This document shows, one piece after another, positions 9,538 through 18,674 of a stretch of DNA of 64,000 nt. The position numbers were made by a program, and so were the translations under genes. A model generated the notes under the pieces. It searched no databases. It had not been told where the DNA came from and was given only the letters and a program-made list of their open reading frames with translations. Source of the DNA: Burkholderiales bacterium 39-55-53 (GTDB lineage Bacteria; Pseudomonadota; Gammaproteobacteria; Burkholderiales; Burkholderiaceae_C); the NCBI GenBank assembly GCA_002282445.1, contig NCJK01000001.1, positions 558,001-622,000 on the forward strand, written 5' to 3'. Numbering within the stretch: the first letter of the stretch is position 1; each line of letters begins with the position of its first letter.

Positions 9538-10607
9538 CACAGTGCCTCCGCTTTCGTGACCCAACGCAAGCGGTATTGCATCAAGGTGTCACACGCCAGC
9601 AGCGTGAACAACAGCAAACCTTGAAACACGCCCGTCAGTGAACGGGGCAAGCCAAGGCGCGATTGCGCCAGCTCTCCGCCGATGTAAAACATGCTCATCA
9701 ATATGGCAGACAGCACCATGCCCACGGGGTGCAAGCGCCCCACAAAGGCCACGATGATGGCCGCAAAGCCATAGCCCACCGGCACAAACGGCGTGAGCTG
9801 ACGCAGCGGCCCCGCCACTTCTAAAGCGCCCGCCAAACCAGCGGCTGCACCCGAGGTGAGCAGCGCCAGCCACAAAGCCTTGCGTGACGAGAAGCCTGCA
9901 TAACGCGCTGCATCAGGGGCCAAGCCACCCACTTGCTGGGCAAAGCCTGCGTGCGTGCGAAACAAAAACACCCACAGCGCACCCACGCCCGCCAGCGCCA
10001 GCAGCACGCCAATGTTCACGCGTGTGCCTGTGATGAGCTTGGGGATTTGTGTGATGGCATCAAAGGTTTTGGTTTGCGGGAAGTTGTAGCCCAGTGGGTC
10101 TTTCCATGGGCCATAGACCAAGAAGTTCAGCGTCATGATGGCCACGTACACCAGCATGAGGCTGACCAAAATTTCGCTCGCATGAAAGCGGTCGCGCAAG
10201 AACGCGGTGATGCCCGCCCACACCATGCCGCCCGCAATACCCGCGAGCAAGATGAGCACCCAAAAGCCTGCGCCTGTGTTGGCATCTGCCGCCAGCGCCA
10301 CGCCAGAGGCAAACACCGCGCCCATGACGAACTGGCCTTCAGCGCCAATGTTCCAAACGTTGGAGCGAAAGCACACAGCCAGCCCCAAGGCAATGAGCAG
10401 CAGCGGCGTGGCCTTGACCATCAACTCGGACAAGGCATACACGCTCTTGATGGGTTCCCAAAAAAACACCTGCAAACCGCGCACAGGGTCTTTGCCCAGC
10501 GCGACAAACAAAATCACACCCAACACCACCGTGATGGCCAGCGCCAACAGAGGCGAGGCATAGCGCCACAGCTTGGAGGGCTGGGCACGCGGCTCAAGAC
10601 GCAGCAT
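9537..10607 (-). CDS. Nucleoside ABC transporter permease (first)
   Basis: A 356-residue inner-membrane permease of the YufP/NupB type. It has about eight to ten hydrophobic helices and the family landmark FRSNVWNIGAEGQFVMGAVF, where the NIGAEGQ segment is the counterpart of NLGAEGM in the second permease. Its start overlaps the end of the ATPase gene by 14 bases. The order ATPase, permease, permease, binding protein is as in other BMP-type nucleoside importers. Confidence 0.9.
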   Translation of the reverse strand: MLRLEPRAQPSKLWRYASPLLALAITVVLGVILFVALGKDPVRGLQVFFWEPIKSVYALSELMVKATPLLLIALGLAVCFRSNVWNIGAEGQFVMGAVFASGVALAADANTGAGFWVLILLAGIAGGMVWAGITAFLRDRFHASEILVSLMLVYVAIMTLNFLVYGPWKDPLGYNFPQTKTFDAITQIPKLITGTRVNIGVLLALAGVGALWVFLFRTHAGFAQQVGGLAPDAARYAGFSSRKALWLALLTSGAAAGLAGALEVAGPLRQLTPFVPVGYGFAAIIVAFVGRLHPVGMVLSAILMSMFYIGGELAQSRLGLPRSLTGVFQGLLLFTLLACDTLMQYRLRWVTKAEAL

Positions 10608-12147
10608 GGTTCACCTCCCCAGTTGCAACGGGTGCATCCCACAAGCCACTCATCCACGCACCGATGCGCGACACATTGGCCTCTTCGCGTGTGAGCGCGG
10701 GCGACAAGCGGCCCTCGGCCATCACATGCAAACGGTCTGACAGCTCTAACAATTCGTCCAACTCCTCACTCACCACCAACACTGCGCAGCCTGCATCCCG
10801 CAGGGCCAGCAGTGCGGCGCGTATTTGCGCGGCAGCGCCCACATCCACACCCCATGTGGGCTGCGACACGATGAGCAACTTAGGCGCCGCTTCAATCTCG
10901 CGGCCCACCAAAAACTTTTGCAAGTTGCCACCCGACAGCGAACGCGCCGCTGCATCAGGGCCGCCTGCTTTCACTTGGTATTTGGCAATGATGTTGGCCG
11001 CTTGGGTGTGCAGCGTGTTCAAGTTGAGCCACCCCAAAGCACCGGCTGCACCGCTAGACGCCACCGCGTCATGGCGGGTGAGCAACAGGTTTTGCGCAAG
11101 GCTCAGGCTAGGCACTGCGCCACGGCCTAGGCGCTCTTCCGGCACAAAGTGAAGACCGAGGTTGCGGCGCTGGTCTGGGTTGAGTTGGCCCATGGCTTGG
11201 CCGCTCAGCTGAATGCTGTCAGCCGCTGCCCGCATGTCTTCGCCCGACAAAGCAAACAGCAGCTCTCGCTGGCCGTTGCCCGACACACCAGCAATACCCA
11301 CCACCTCGCCTGCGCGCACTTGCAGGTTCACGCCATTCAGGTCCACGCCAAACGGGTCGTCGGCTTTTAGCGCCAAGTCGTGCACGCTGAGCACAGCAGC
11401 GCCAGGCTTGTGCTCGCGTACATGCAGCTCAGGCGGCAAGCTGCCAATCATGAGCTGGCTCAGCGAGGCATTGGTTTCTTGGCGCGGGTCGCACACGCCC
11501 GTCACACGGCCTGCGCGCATGACGGTGCAAGCGGTGCACAGCGCACGAATTTCGTGCAGCTTGTGGCTGATGTACAAAATGCTGCGGCCTTCAGAGGCAA
11601 GCTGACGCAGCACCACAAAGAGCTTCTCCACCGCTTGCGGTGTGAGCACCGAGGTGGGCTCATCCAAGATGAGCAGCTGCGGATTGGTCAGCAAAGCGCG
11701 GATGATTTCCACGCGCTGCATCTCGCCTACGCCCAGGGTGTGCACGGGACGGGCGGGGTCAATGTCGAGGCCGTATTGCGCGGCGGTGTCAGTGATGCGC
11801 TGCGTCACTTCGGCAAGGGTGAGCGACTTGTCAAGGCCCAGCCACACGTTCTCAGCAACGCTCAGCGTATCGAACAAGCTGAAGTGCTGAAACACCATGC
11901 TGATGCCCAGACGACGCGCCTCTTGCGGGTTGCGGATGTTCACCACCTCGCCGTTGAAACGAATCTCGCCCGCATCGGGCTTGACCGCGCCGTAGATGAT
12001 CTTCATCAGCGTGGATTTGCCCGCGCCGTTCTCACCCAACACGGCGTGAATTTCGCCGGGCTGCACCGTCAGGCTCACGCCATCGTTGGCCACCACAGCG
12101 GGGTAGCGCTTGGTGATGTGGGCAAGTTGCAGGCGGGGTTGGGTCAT
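10594..12147 (-). CDS. Nucleoside ABC transporter ATPase with two nucleotide-binding domains
   Basis: A 517-residue ATPase with two ABC domains in one chain, as in RbsA/YufO proteins. The first has Walker A GENGAGKSTLMK (about 38-49), the signature LGVGEMQRVEI and LILDEPTSVL. The second begins near residue 265, with GVSGNGQRELL in place of a canonical Walker A, LSGGNLQKFLVGREI as signature and a degenerate Walker B. This asymmetry, with one weakened site, is usual for the subfamily. It energises the importer encoded downstream. Confidence 0.92.
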   Translation of the reverse strand: MTQPRLQLAHITKRYPAVVANDGVSLTVQPGEIHAVLGENGAGKSTLMKIIYGAVKPDAGEIRFNGEVVNIRNPQEARRLGISMVFQHFSLFDTLSVAENVWLGLDKSLTLAEVTQRITDTAAQYGLDIDPARPVHTLGVGEMQRVEIIRALLTNPQLLILDEPTSVLTPQAVEKLFVVLRQLASEGRSILYISHKLHEIRALCTACTVMRAGRVTGVCDPRQETNASLSQLMIGSLPPELHVREHKPGAAVLSVHDLALKADDPFGVDLNGVNLQVRAGEVVGIAGVSGNGQRELLFALSGEDMRAAADSIQLSGQAMGQLNPDQRRNLGLHFVPEERLGRGAVPSLSLAQNLLLTRHDAVASSGAAGALGWLNLNTLHTQAANIIAKYQVKAGGPDAAARSLSGGNLQKFLVGREIEAAPKLLIVSQPTWGVDVGAAAQIRAALLALRDAGCAVLVVSEELDELLELSDRLHVMAEGRLSPALTREEANVSRIGAWMSGLWDAPVATGEVNHAAS

Positions 12148-12158
12148 AAGGCAATAGG

Positions 12159-13562
12159 TTACAACACAAGCATGGCGCGAAAGTCGTTCACATTGGTGTG
12201 CGTGGGGCCAGTCACCACCAAGTCGCCCACAGCCTCAAAGAAACCGTATGCATCGTTGCGGTCAAGGCAGTCGGCGGCTTTGACGCCTGCAGCCTCGGCG
12301 CGGGCCAAGGTGTCGGGCGACACGCATGCGCCTGCGTTGTCTTCGATGCCGTCAATGCCATCAGTGTCGGCAGCGATGGCCCAGACGTTGGGTTGCGATT
12401 GCAAGGCCACGGCTAGGCCTAGGCAGAACTCCCCTGCTCTTCCGCCTCTTCCGGGCCGAACGTGAGGCAGAGCGCTCTGCTCCGTGTCCCCCGCCCGCTG
12501 CGCGGTCTCCTCCTTGACCTGCGCAGAACGCCCTGCCGCACGCTCGGCCTTTCGGATGGTCACAGTGGTTTCGCCGCCACTCAAAATCACACAGGGCTTT
12601 TTGAAAGGACCTTGGCCTTTGGCCGCTGCACGCGCTAACGCGGCGTGCACCTTGCCCACTTCGCGGGACTCGCCCTCTAGCTCGTCGCTCAGCACATAGG
12701 CGTGCAGACCAGCATCGCGAGCCAGCTCGGCGGCGGCGTCTAGCGACTGTTGAGGGGTGGCGATTAGGTGCACGGGCTGCTTGTCCCACGTGGGGCTGGG
12801 CTTGGGTGTTTCTAGTGCGCCAGCTTTCAGCGCGGCTTCGATGGCAGCGGGCACTTCGATGTTGTAGCGTTGCAGGATGGCCCATGCATCGGCGCAGGTC
12901 GTCACATCGGGCACGGTGGGGCCGCTGGCGATGACGGATGGGTCGTCGCCCGGCACGTCGCTGATGGTCAGCGTCACCACTTGGGCGGGTGCACACGCGG
13001 CGGCCAAGCGGCCACCTTTGATGCGCGAGAGGTGTTTGCGCACGCAGTTCATTTCACCAATGCCTGCGCCGCTGTTGAGCAAATCTTTGTTGATGCGCTG
13101 CTTGTCTTCCAACGTCAGGCCGTCAGCTGGCAACGTCAGCAAAGCAGAGCCGCCGCCAGAAATCAGGCACAGCACCAAGTCGTCAGCAGTCAATCCTTGG
13201 GTCAACGCCAAGATGCGCTCGGCAGCCGCTAAACCCGCAGCATCGGGCACAGGGTGCGAAGCCTCGACCACCTCAATTCGCTCGGGCACACCTGCAGGGC
13301 GCGGTGGCGTGTGGCCGTAACGTGTGACGACCAAGCCGGACATTGGTTTGTCAGCAGGCCACAGCGCCTCGACCGCTTGGGCCATCGCGCCACCGGCTTT
13401 GCCTGCGCCCAGTACCACGGTGCGGCCTTTGGGTGGGGTGGGCAAATAGGCGGCGGTGTTGTGCAGGGGCAAGGCGCGTTTGACGGCGGCTTGGAACAAC
13501 GCCGCTAAAAATTCGTTGGGCTGAGTGGCGAAGTTCGGCGTGGTGAAGCTGGCTTGTTGCAT
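12159..13562 (-). CDS. Glycerate 2-kinase of the GckA/MOFRL family with a palindromic in-frame insertion
   Basis: A 467-residue protein that would phosphorylate glycerate to 2-phosphoglycerate. GAGKAGGAMAQAVE near residue 53, LISGGGSALL, SDVPGDDPSVIASGP and the C-terminal NDAYGFFEAVGDLVVTGPT are family motifs; the MOFRL domain forms the last third. Between TVTIRK and GRGGRAGEF there are about 30 residues rich in Ala, Glu and Arg that the family lacks; they are encoded by the palindromic insert at 12455-12548. The start at MQQASFTTP avoids codons upstream that overlap the next promoter. Purine breakdown gives glyoxylate, which can reach glycerate, so a role at the end of that pathway is plausible. 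Confidence 0.85.
   Translation of the reverse strand: MQQASFTTPNFATQPNEFLAALFQAAVKRALPLHNTAAYLPTPPKGRTVVLGAGKAGGAMAQAVEALWPADKPMSGLVVTRYGHTPPRPAGVPERIEVVEASHPVPDAAGLAAAERILALTQGLTADDLVLCLISGGGSALLTLPADGLTLEDKQRINKDLLNSGAGIGEMNCVRKHLSRIKGGRLAAACAPAQVVTLTISDVPGDDPSVIASGPTVPDVTTCADAWAILQRYNIEVPAAIEAALKAGALETPKPSPTWDKQPVHLIATPQQSLDAAAELARDAGLHAYVLSDELEGESREVGKVHAALARAAAKGQGPFKKPCVILSGGETTVTIRKAERAAGRSAQVKEETAQRAGDTEQSALPHVRPGRGGRAGEFCLGLAVALQSQPNVWAIAADTDGIDGIEDNAGACVSPDTLARAEAAGVKAADCLDRNDAYGFFEAVGDLVVTGPTHTNVNDFRAMLVL
12455..12548. repeat. Imperfect palindromic insert within the glycerate kinase gene
   Basis: The 28-base ends 12455-12482 and 12521-12548 are inverted copies that agree at 23 of 28 positions. 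The left arm also contains the perfect palindrome GCAGAGCGCTCTGC (12467-12480). The segment is translated in frame as an Ala/Glu/Arg-rich stretch between two conserved family motifs. This resembles the way small palindromic elements such as those of Rickettsia insert into coding genes. Origin and mobility are inference. Confidence 0.65.
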
Positions 13563-13660
13563 CAGCAAATTGTGCCGTGCCCAGTGCGGCCCACCCCCTG
13601 TGGAAACCACTTGGGTGACACACGCAAAAATGCATCGTTACAAAGGTTAAAGTTTGTGCC

Positions 13661-15073
13661 ATGACTACCCTGCTCATCCACCGCGCCCGCTGCATCGCCA
13701 CGCAAGACGATGCGAACACCGAACTGAATGACGCATCGCTGCTGCTGCGCGATGGCCGCATTGAACGCATCATTCCTGCCGACGAGAACATCGACGAGTT
13801 GCTGAAGCAAGTGGATGAGGTGATTGACGCCCGCCGCCATGTGGTGGTGCCTGGCCTGATCAACACCCACCACCACATGGTGCAAAGCCTCACGCGTGCT
13901 GTGCCGCAGGTGCAAAACGCAGAGCTGTTCAGCTGGCTCAAAGGGCTGTACCCCATTTGGGCAGGCCTCACGCCCGAGATGGTGCTGGTGTCTAACCAAG
14001 TGGCCATGGCCGAGCTGCTGCTGAGCGGCTGCACCACCAGCAGCGACCACCTGTACATCTACCCCAACGGCGTACGACTGGACGACAGCATTGAAGCTGC
14101 GCACACCATTGGCATGCGCTTTACGGCCACGCGCGGCAGCATGAGCGTGGGCGAAAGCCAAGGCGGCCTGCCGCCCGACCGCGTGGTGGAAAAAGAAGCC
14201 TTCATCCTCAAAGAAACTCAACGCCTGATTGAGACCTATCACGACGCCAGCTATGGCGCGATGACGCATGTGGCCGTGGCCCCCTGTTCACCCTTTAGCG
14301 TGAGCCAAGACCTCATGCGCGAAGCCGCCAAACTGGCCCGTGCACACAAGGTGCGCCTGCACACGCATTTGGCCGAGAACGACCACGACATTGCGTACAC
14401 CAAAGAGAAATTCAACTGCACGCCCGCGCAATACGCCGAAGACTTAGGCTGGGTGGGCCACGACGTGTGGCACGCCCACTGCGTGAAGCTAGACGACGAA
14501 GGCACGTATTTGTTTGCACGCACGCGCACCGGCATTGCCCACTGCCCGTGCAGCAATATGCGATTGGCCAGCGGCATCCTGCCCCTGCGCAAAATGCTAG
14601 ACGCTGGTGTGCCCATTGGTTTGGGCGTAGACGGCAGCGCCAGCAACGACGCCGCCCACCTGCTGAACGAAGCACGCCAAGCCATGCTGCTGGCACGCGT
14701 GGGCCGAGCGCTAGACAACTTCGGTTGCGACCACGGCCCTGCCGAGATGACACCCCGCGACGCCCTGCGCCTAGCCACACGCGGCGGCGCAGAAGTGCTG
14801 GGCCGCGCCCACGAACTGGGGCAAATCAAAGAGGGTTATTGCGCCGACATCGCCATGTTCCGCACCGACACACTCAGCATGGCCGGCGGCGCAGTGCACG
14901 ACCCCGTGGGTGCGCTGCTGCTGTGCGCCAGCGACAACGCGGACTACACCATCGTGAATGGCCGTGTAGTGGTGCGCAAAGGTGAGATTGCCACGGTGGA
15001 CATGGGGCCGTTGATTGAGCGGCATAACCAACTGGCGATGCAGTTGGCGTTGGGGGCTAGTTCAGCGGGTTGA
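13661..15073 (+). CDS. 8-Oxoguanine deaminase-type amidohydrolase
   Basis: A 470-residue cytosolic zinc amidohydrolase. Metal ligands are in NTHHHM (HHH 70-72), with HLAENDHD, the HAHCV segment, and GLGVDGSASND. The HLAENDHDIAYTKEKF segment fits the group of Pseudomonas PA0142, characterised as 8-oxoguanine deaminase giving urate; older annotations call this group hydroxydechloroatrazine ethylaminohydrolase. Guanine or isoguanine are alternative substrates. It is divergent from the glycerate kinase gene and overlaps the next gene tail-to-tail by 17 bases. The genomic link to urate oxidation favours an oxidised purine substrate. Confidence 0.82.
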   Translation: MTTLLIHRARCIATQDDANTELNDASLLLRDGRIERIIPADENIDELLKQVDEVIDARRHVVVPGLINTHHHMVQSLTRAVPQVQNAELFSWLKGLYPIWAGLTPEMVLVSNQVAMAELLLSGCTTSSDHLYIYPNGVRLDDSIEAAHTIGMRFTATRGSMSVGESQGGLPPDRVVEKEAFILKETQRLIETYHDASYGAMTHVAVAPCSPFSVSQDLMREAAKLARAHKVRLHTHLAENDHDIAYTKEKFNCTPAQYAEDLGWVGHDVWHAHCVKLDDEGTYLFARTRTGIAHCPCSNMRLASGILPLRKMLDAGVPIGLGVDGSASNDAAHLLNEARQAMLLARVGRALDNFGCDHGPAEMTPRDALRLATRGGAEVLGRAHELGQIKEGYCADIAMFRTDTLSMAGGAVHDPVGALLLCASDNADYTIVNGRVVVRKGEIATVDMGPLIERHNQLAMQLALGASSAG

Positions 15074-15551
15074 AGGATCTCAACGCATTCAAATACGCTT
15101 CGCCCCTTGCCTCGGCAAAAAGATCTAGCGCAAGTGTGAATGCAGCTTGCACTAGCAAGCCCAAACCTATACCCACCGCTGCATCCGATTTAGGTAGAAA
15201 AGCAATCAGCGCCAGGGCGAATACAAGCAACACGATCTCAATTGTTTTGTAGATTTTGAAATTCGTCATGACGGTTTGCATTCGGTCAATCTCCTGTACT
15301 TGAAATTGCACGGGTTCATTTTTTTGCAACACGCTCAAGCTCTGCACTTGGGCGTCAGTGCGAGCGTAAATGGTGAATCCCACCACCATTTGCATCAAGG
15401 CCACCACCACAAGCGGCACGGCCATGAGACGAAAGCGATGATCAGTCATCCACAGCCAAACCGCGACGCCAATCGCCAGTAAACCCACGGCCAAAAAAAG
15501 AATGCTTTCTTGTTTCTCACCGGCAAAATAAACCAACAGTTCTTTCGTCAT
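15057..15551 (-). CDS. Small integral membrane protein of unknown function
   Basis: A 164-residue protein with four predicted membrane helices: about 17-35, 42-62, 104-120 and 125-146. A hydrophilic loop of 40 residues, rich in Gln and Val, lies between helices two and three. No domain is recognised. Its 3' end overlaps the convergent deaminase gene. I would not assign a function. Confidence 0.6.
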   Translation of the reverse strand: MTKELLVYFAGEKQESILFLAVGLLAIGVAVWLWMTDHRFRLMAVPLVVVALMQMVVGFTIYARTDAQVQSLSVLQKNEPVQFQVQEIDRMQTVMTNFKIYKTIEIVLLVFALALIAFLPKSDAAVGIGLGLLVQAAFTLALDLFAEARGEAYLNALRSFNPLN

Positions 15552-15584
15552 TTCAATCTCGCCTAGGTTTGTGGATCGGTCTAT

Positions 15585-16598
15585 TCAATGGAGTTGGGTG
15601 TTCACGCAACTTTTTCGGTACGCCGCTGGTGTAACACCAGTCCAACCTCTGAACGCACGGATGAACGAGTTGCTTTCCTGAAAGCCAAGCAGCCACGAAA
15701 TCTCTCCGGCTGAAATGTCGGTACGGCTCAGGTAATGACGCGCCAGTTCATGCCGCACCTCGCTGAGCAACTCTTGATACCCAACCGATTCGTCGGCCAG
15801 TTGCCGCTGCAAAGAACGCTTGCTCACCGCTAAGCGCTGGGCTACAGCCTCGATGCTGCTGATGCCAGCGGGCAACGTCTCCAGCAACACCGCCCTGACC
15901 CGCTCGCGCATGCTCGCTTGGGCGTCCAACTCAGAGAGCCGACTGTTGAGGGCGGGTTCAAACGCCGCCCACATGGCCATGTTGTCGGTCAAGAAAGGCC
16001 GACGTCCATCGTGCGCCGAAAACGTCATTTGAATCTGTTCAGAGGCCCTCAAAGCGCAACCCAGATAGGCTTGGTAGGGCGCGAGATTCAAGGGCAAATC
16101 GGGCACCAAGGCCGCTAAGGGTTCTATGCGCGCTCGCGTGCCCAGCCGTGCCAGTTGCGTGAAAAAAACAAGCTCTGACACACCCAAGCTACGAGGAATC
16201 GGCTCGTCGCTACCGTAGCAGCTGAGTGTGATTTGTGTGCAATCCGCGCGGATGTCGACCTGCATATGCAAGGGGCAAATCAGGCGTTTGTAGTGCGCCA
16301 GCCGCTGCAGCGCAGTGTTCAGGTCTGGGCTGCACAGACAGGCGAACATGGCGGGGTCAAAGGCCTCCACCGACATGGCCTGCGCGAGCTTAAGGGCCAG
16401 CTCGTCATTGCCTGAGGCCTGCTCCAGCCCACGCCACAAGTCAAAGTACTGCGCGGGCGATAAGCTCGCACCCCCCGTGCGTGCAAACAGGTCACCCGGC
16501 AGCCGAGCCAGTCTCAGCACATCGTCGGGGGCGTAGCCCATGTCCACGATGAGCAGTTTCCAACTCATCTGCACAGCAAAGCGTGTGGCCTGTTTCAC
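15585..16598 (-). CDS. AraC-family transcriptional regulator (OruR/ArgR-like N-domain)
   Basis: A 337-residue regulator. The first about 210 residues form the Arabinose_bd-type sensor domain (with LARLPGDLF and LSPAQYFDLWRGLE), and the last 100 form the double helix-turn-helix with SLQRQLADESVGYQELL and the conserved SRTDISAGEISWLLGFQESN helix, ending in F-R-WTGVTPAAYRK. It lies just after the SDR gene in the same direction and probably controls it. The ligand is unknown. Confidence 0.9.
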   Translation of the reverse strand: MKQATRFAVQMSWKLLIVDMGYAPDDVLRLARLPGDLFARTGGASLSPAQYFDLWRGLEQASGNDELALKLAQAMSVEAFDPAMFACLCSPDLNTALQRLAHYKRLICPLHMQVDIRADCTQITLSCYGSDEPIPRSLGVSELVFFTQLARLGTRARIEPLAALVPDLPLNLAPYQAYLGCALRASEQIQMTFSAHDGRRPFLTDNMAMWAAFEPALNSRLSELDAQASMRERVRAVLLETLPAGISSIEAVAQRLAVSKRSLQRQLADESVGYQELLSEVRHELARHYLSRTDISAGEISWLLGFQESNSFIRAFRGWTGVTPAAYRKSCVNTQLH

Positions 16599-16642
16599 GG
16601 TGTGGTGCTTTCTGGAATGTCGGGAAGTTTCGGAGGGGCGAA

Positions 16643-17482
16643 CTACTTGGCTTGGCTCATGATGGCCATGTCAAAGATGCGGTCCCCGAAATACTTGCGA
16701 ATGAACATCAAAGGCTTGGCCATTTTGCCGATGACATAACGGGTTTTGGGTCGGCGCGAACGCACAGCCTGCAGTATGGCATCGGCCACCACCGAAGGCG
16801 GCGAGGCAGCGCCCTCTTTGGCATAGGTACTGCGCATGGCCTTGGCCATGCCCTGCGCCATGACGTGGTAAGGGCCATGGCCCGAACGCGCCAACATGGG
16901 TTCGAGCATCACGCCCCCCCATTCGGTGGCAATGACACCGGGCTCGATGATCACCACCTGAATGCCAAAGGGCGCTAATTCAAGGCGCAAGCAATCGCTC
17001 CAGCCTTCCACCGCATGCTTGGTGGCGTGGTACCACGAGCCCAGCGGGGTGTACATCTTGCCGCCCATGGACGAGATGTTGATGACCTTGCCCGCCCCTT
17101 GGCGGCGCATGTGCGGCAGCGCCAATTGCGTGAGCCGCGCCATGCCAAACAGGTTGACTTCAAACTGGTAGCGAGCATCGGCCAGGGTCGAATCTTCCAT
17201 CGCGCCGTACATGCCAAAGCCCGCGTTGTTCACCAACACGTCGATGCCGCCATGGCCTTCGGTGATGGTGTTCACCGCCGCCACGATGTCGGCGTCCACC
17301 GAAATGTCCATCTGCAGCGGTATCGCGCCCAAGGCCCGCAGGTCTTCCATTTGCGCCAAGCGACGGGCCGCGACGTAAACCACCAGCCCCTCTTGCAGCA
17401 GCCGCTTGGCCGTTTCTTTGCCCATGCCGGACGATGCGCCGGTGACGAGGGCAACCTTTGGTTTGGGGAATGTGGATGCCAT
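16643..17482 (-). CDS. Short-chain dehydrogenase/reductase
   Basis: A 279-residue oxidoreductase. The cofactor motif TGASSGMG is at 14-21, NNAG appears near residue 90, and the catalytic triad is present as Ser (in NISSMGG), Tyr and Lys (in SWYHATK). The start MASTFPKPK is chosen because the upstream extension in frame is out of keeping with the family. Substrate is unknown; members of this subgroup are often annotated oxidoreductases acting on hydrophobic alcohols. The neighbouring AraC gene downstream may be its regulator. Confidence 0.88.
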   Translation of the reverse strand: MASTFPKPKVALVTGASSGMGKETAKRLLQEGLVVYVAARRLAQMEDLRALGAIPLQMDISVDADIVAAVNTITEGHGGIDVLVNNAGFGMYGAMEDSTLADARYQFEVNLFGMARLTQLALPHMRRQGAGKVINISSMGGKMYTPLGSWYHATKHAVEGWSDCLRLELAPFGIQVVIIEPGVIATEWGGVMLEPMLARSGHGPYHVMAQGMAKAMRSTYAKEGAASPPSVVADAILQAVRSRRPKTRYVIGKMAKPLMFIRKYFGDRIFDMAIMSQAK

Positions 17483-17540
17483 GAAAAACTCCGTTCGTGA
17501 ATTTGCTGCGAATGGAGTTATGGTCGCGCAGGGCGTGACG

Positions 17541-17585
17541 CCTGTCGCCATCGGATCGTGCCAACGTCAATGCGAAAGGCGACAG
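17541..17585. promoter_or_regulatory. Inverted-repeat region upstream of the SDR gene
   Basis: CTGTCGCC (17542-17549) is mirrored by GGCGACAG (17578-17585), and the short palindrome GGCGTGACGCC overlaps its left side (17532-17542). The site lies between the SDR start and the end of the antitoxin gene, where a promoter or operator is expected. No matching factor can be named. Confidence 0.3.
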
Positions 17586-17592
17586 CTAAAAA

Positions 17593-17880
17593 TCAAAGAC
17601 CGCGCGGGTCAGCTCGCATCTGGATTCCCAGCGCTGTTAGCACCTTCAAGACTGTCTCAAATCGCGGCTTAGCGCCTGTTGCAAAAACTTTGTACAGGCT
17701 TTCACGCCCCAAGCCCGTATCACGCGCGATCTGCGCCATGCCTCTAGCCTTGGCCACATCACCAATGGCTGAGAGCAATAAGTCGGTGTCACCACTTGCC
17801 AAGGCTTGATTCAAATACTCCGCGATCATTTGCTCGCTGTCGAGGTAGCTGGCTGCGTCAAATTCTGTTGTCTTACCCAT
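17593..17880 (-). CDS. Antitoxin of a HigB/HigA-like module (addiction module antidote)
   Basis: A 95-residue protein with a C-terminal helix-turn-helix (MAQIARDTGLGRESLYKVF). This is the pattern of the antidote that accompanies small Gp49/ParE-type toxins: it binds DNA and the toxin. The start lies inside the toxin gene (8-base overlap), so translation is coupled. The N-terminal SYLDSEQMIAEYL segment is also typical of the family. Confidence 0.85.
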   Translation of the reverse strand: MGKTTEFDAASYLDSEQMIAEYLNQALASGDTDLLLSAIGDVAKARGMAQIARDTGLGRESLYKVFATGAKPRFETVLKVLTALGIQMRADPRGL

Positions 17881-18187
17881 GCGTTTGCTCCTTGGCCAAT
17901 TGTTGAGCGCGAGCGATGTCTCGCTGCTGTGTTGACTTGTCGCCGCCTGCGAGCAACAAAATAATCTGATCCCCGCGCTTACAAAAATACACGCGGTAGC
18001 CAGGCCCCAAGTGCCAGCGCAGTTCTGACACGCCTCCGCCCACAGACTTCACATCACCCAAATGACCCGCTTGCACTTGCTTTAGCCGCAACACAATGGC
18101 GGCTTTGGCTTGCAAGTCCTTTAGGCTTTTGAGCCATCTGCTGAACGCGGATGTTTGCTCTAGGTGGTAGCGCTTTATTGTATCCAT
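17873..18187 (-). CDS. RelE/ParE-superfamily toxin of a toxin-first module
   Basis: A 104-residue basic protein. The segment SELRWHLGPGYRVYF followed by QIILLLAGGDKSTQQRDI is the core of the Gp49/HigB-like killer proteins. It is unlike the toxin at 1962-2321, so these are separate modules. An mRNA-cleaving activity is presumed from the superfamily. The divergent CidA-type gene starts 137 bases away. Confidence 0.85.
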   Translation of the reverse strand: MDTIKRYHLEQTSAFSRWLKSLKDLQAKAAIVLRLKQVQAGHLGDVKSVGGGVSELRWHLGPGYRVYFCKRGDQIILLLAGGDKSTQQRDIARAQQLAKEQTHG

Positions 18188-18323
18188 TTAGATACTCTCA
18201 TACTTGACTGTGAAAAGCTTTGCAACGCACTTCATTTTTGTGAGCATGGTCAATAGAGAGTGAAACGAAAAGTCAAAACTGTTTGCACTCGCCACCACAC
18301 GCGCACACCCCTACACTGGCCCC

Positions 18324-18674
18324 ATGATTCAAGGTCTCGTCCAACTATTCATCTTCCAAGCCCTCGGCGAACTCGTGTCTAAGTTCGCCCTGCCCTTCAT
18401 CCCCGGTCCTGTGTTGGGCTTGGTGTTGTTGCTGGCGTATCTGAGCGTGCGCGGCCACGTGCCTGCGGCGATTGATTTGGTGGGCGGCAGCGTTCTGCAG
18501 CACTTGGGGTTGTTGTTCATCCCAGCGTCGGTGGGCGTGGTGTTGTACTTGCCAGTGTTGCAGGCCAACGCGTGGGCCCTCAGCGCGGCGCTGGTGGTGA
18601 GCGTGGTGGCCACGGTGGCGGTGACAGCGGGCTTGCTCAAGGTGTTGGCCAAGAAGGAGCCGACCGATGAGTAA
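18324..18674 (+). CDS. CidA/LrgA-family holin-like membrane protein
   Basis: A 116-residue protein with four predicted helices. GELVSKFALPFIPGPVLG fits the conserved first half of the LrgA family. It is first of a two-gene operon: its last codons overlap the start of the LrgB-type gene by 8 bases. In other bacteria such pairs affect cell lysis or transport of pyruvate and glycolate-like acids; the role here is unknown. Confidence 0.85.
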   Translation: MIQGLVQLFIFQALGELVSKFALPFIPGPVLGLVLLLAYLSVRGHVPAAIDLVGGSVLQHLGLLFIPASVGVVLYLPVLQANAWALSAALVVSVVATVAVTAGLLKVLAKKEPTDE

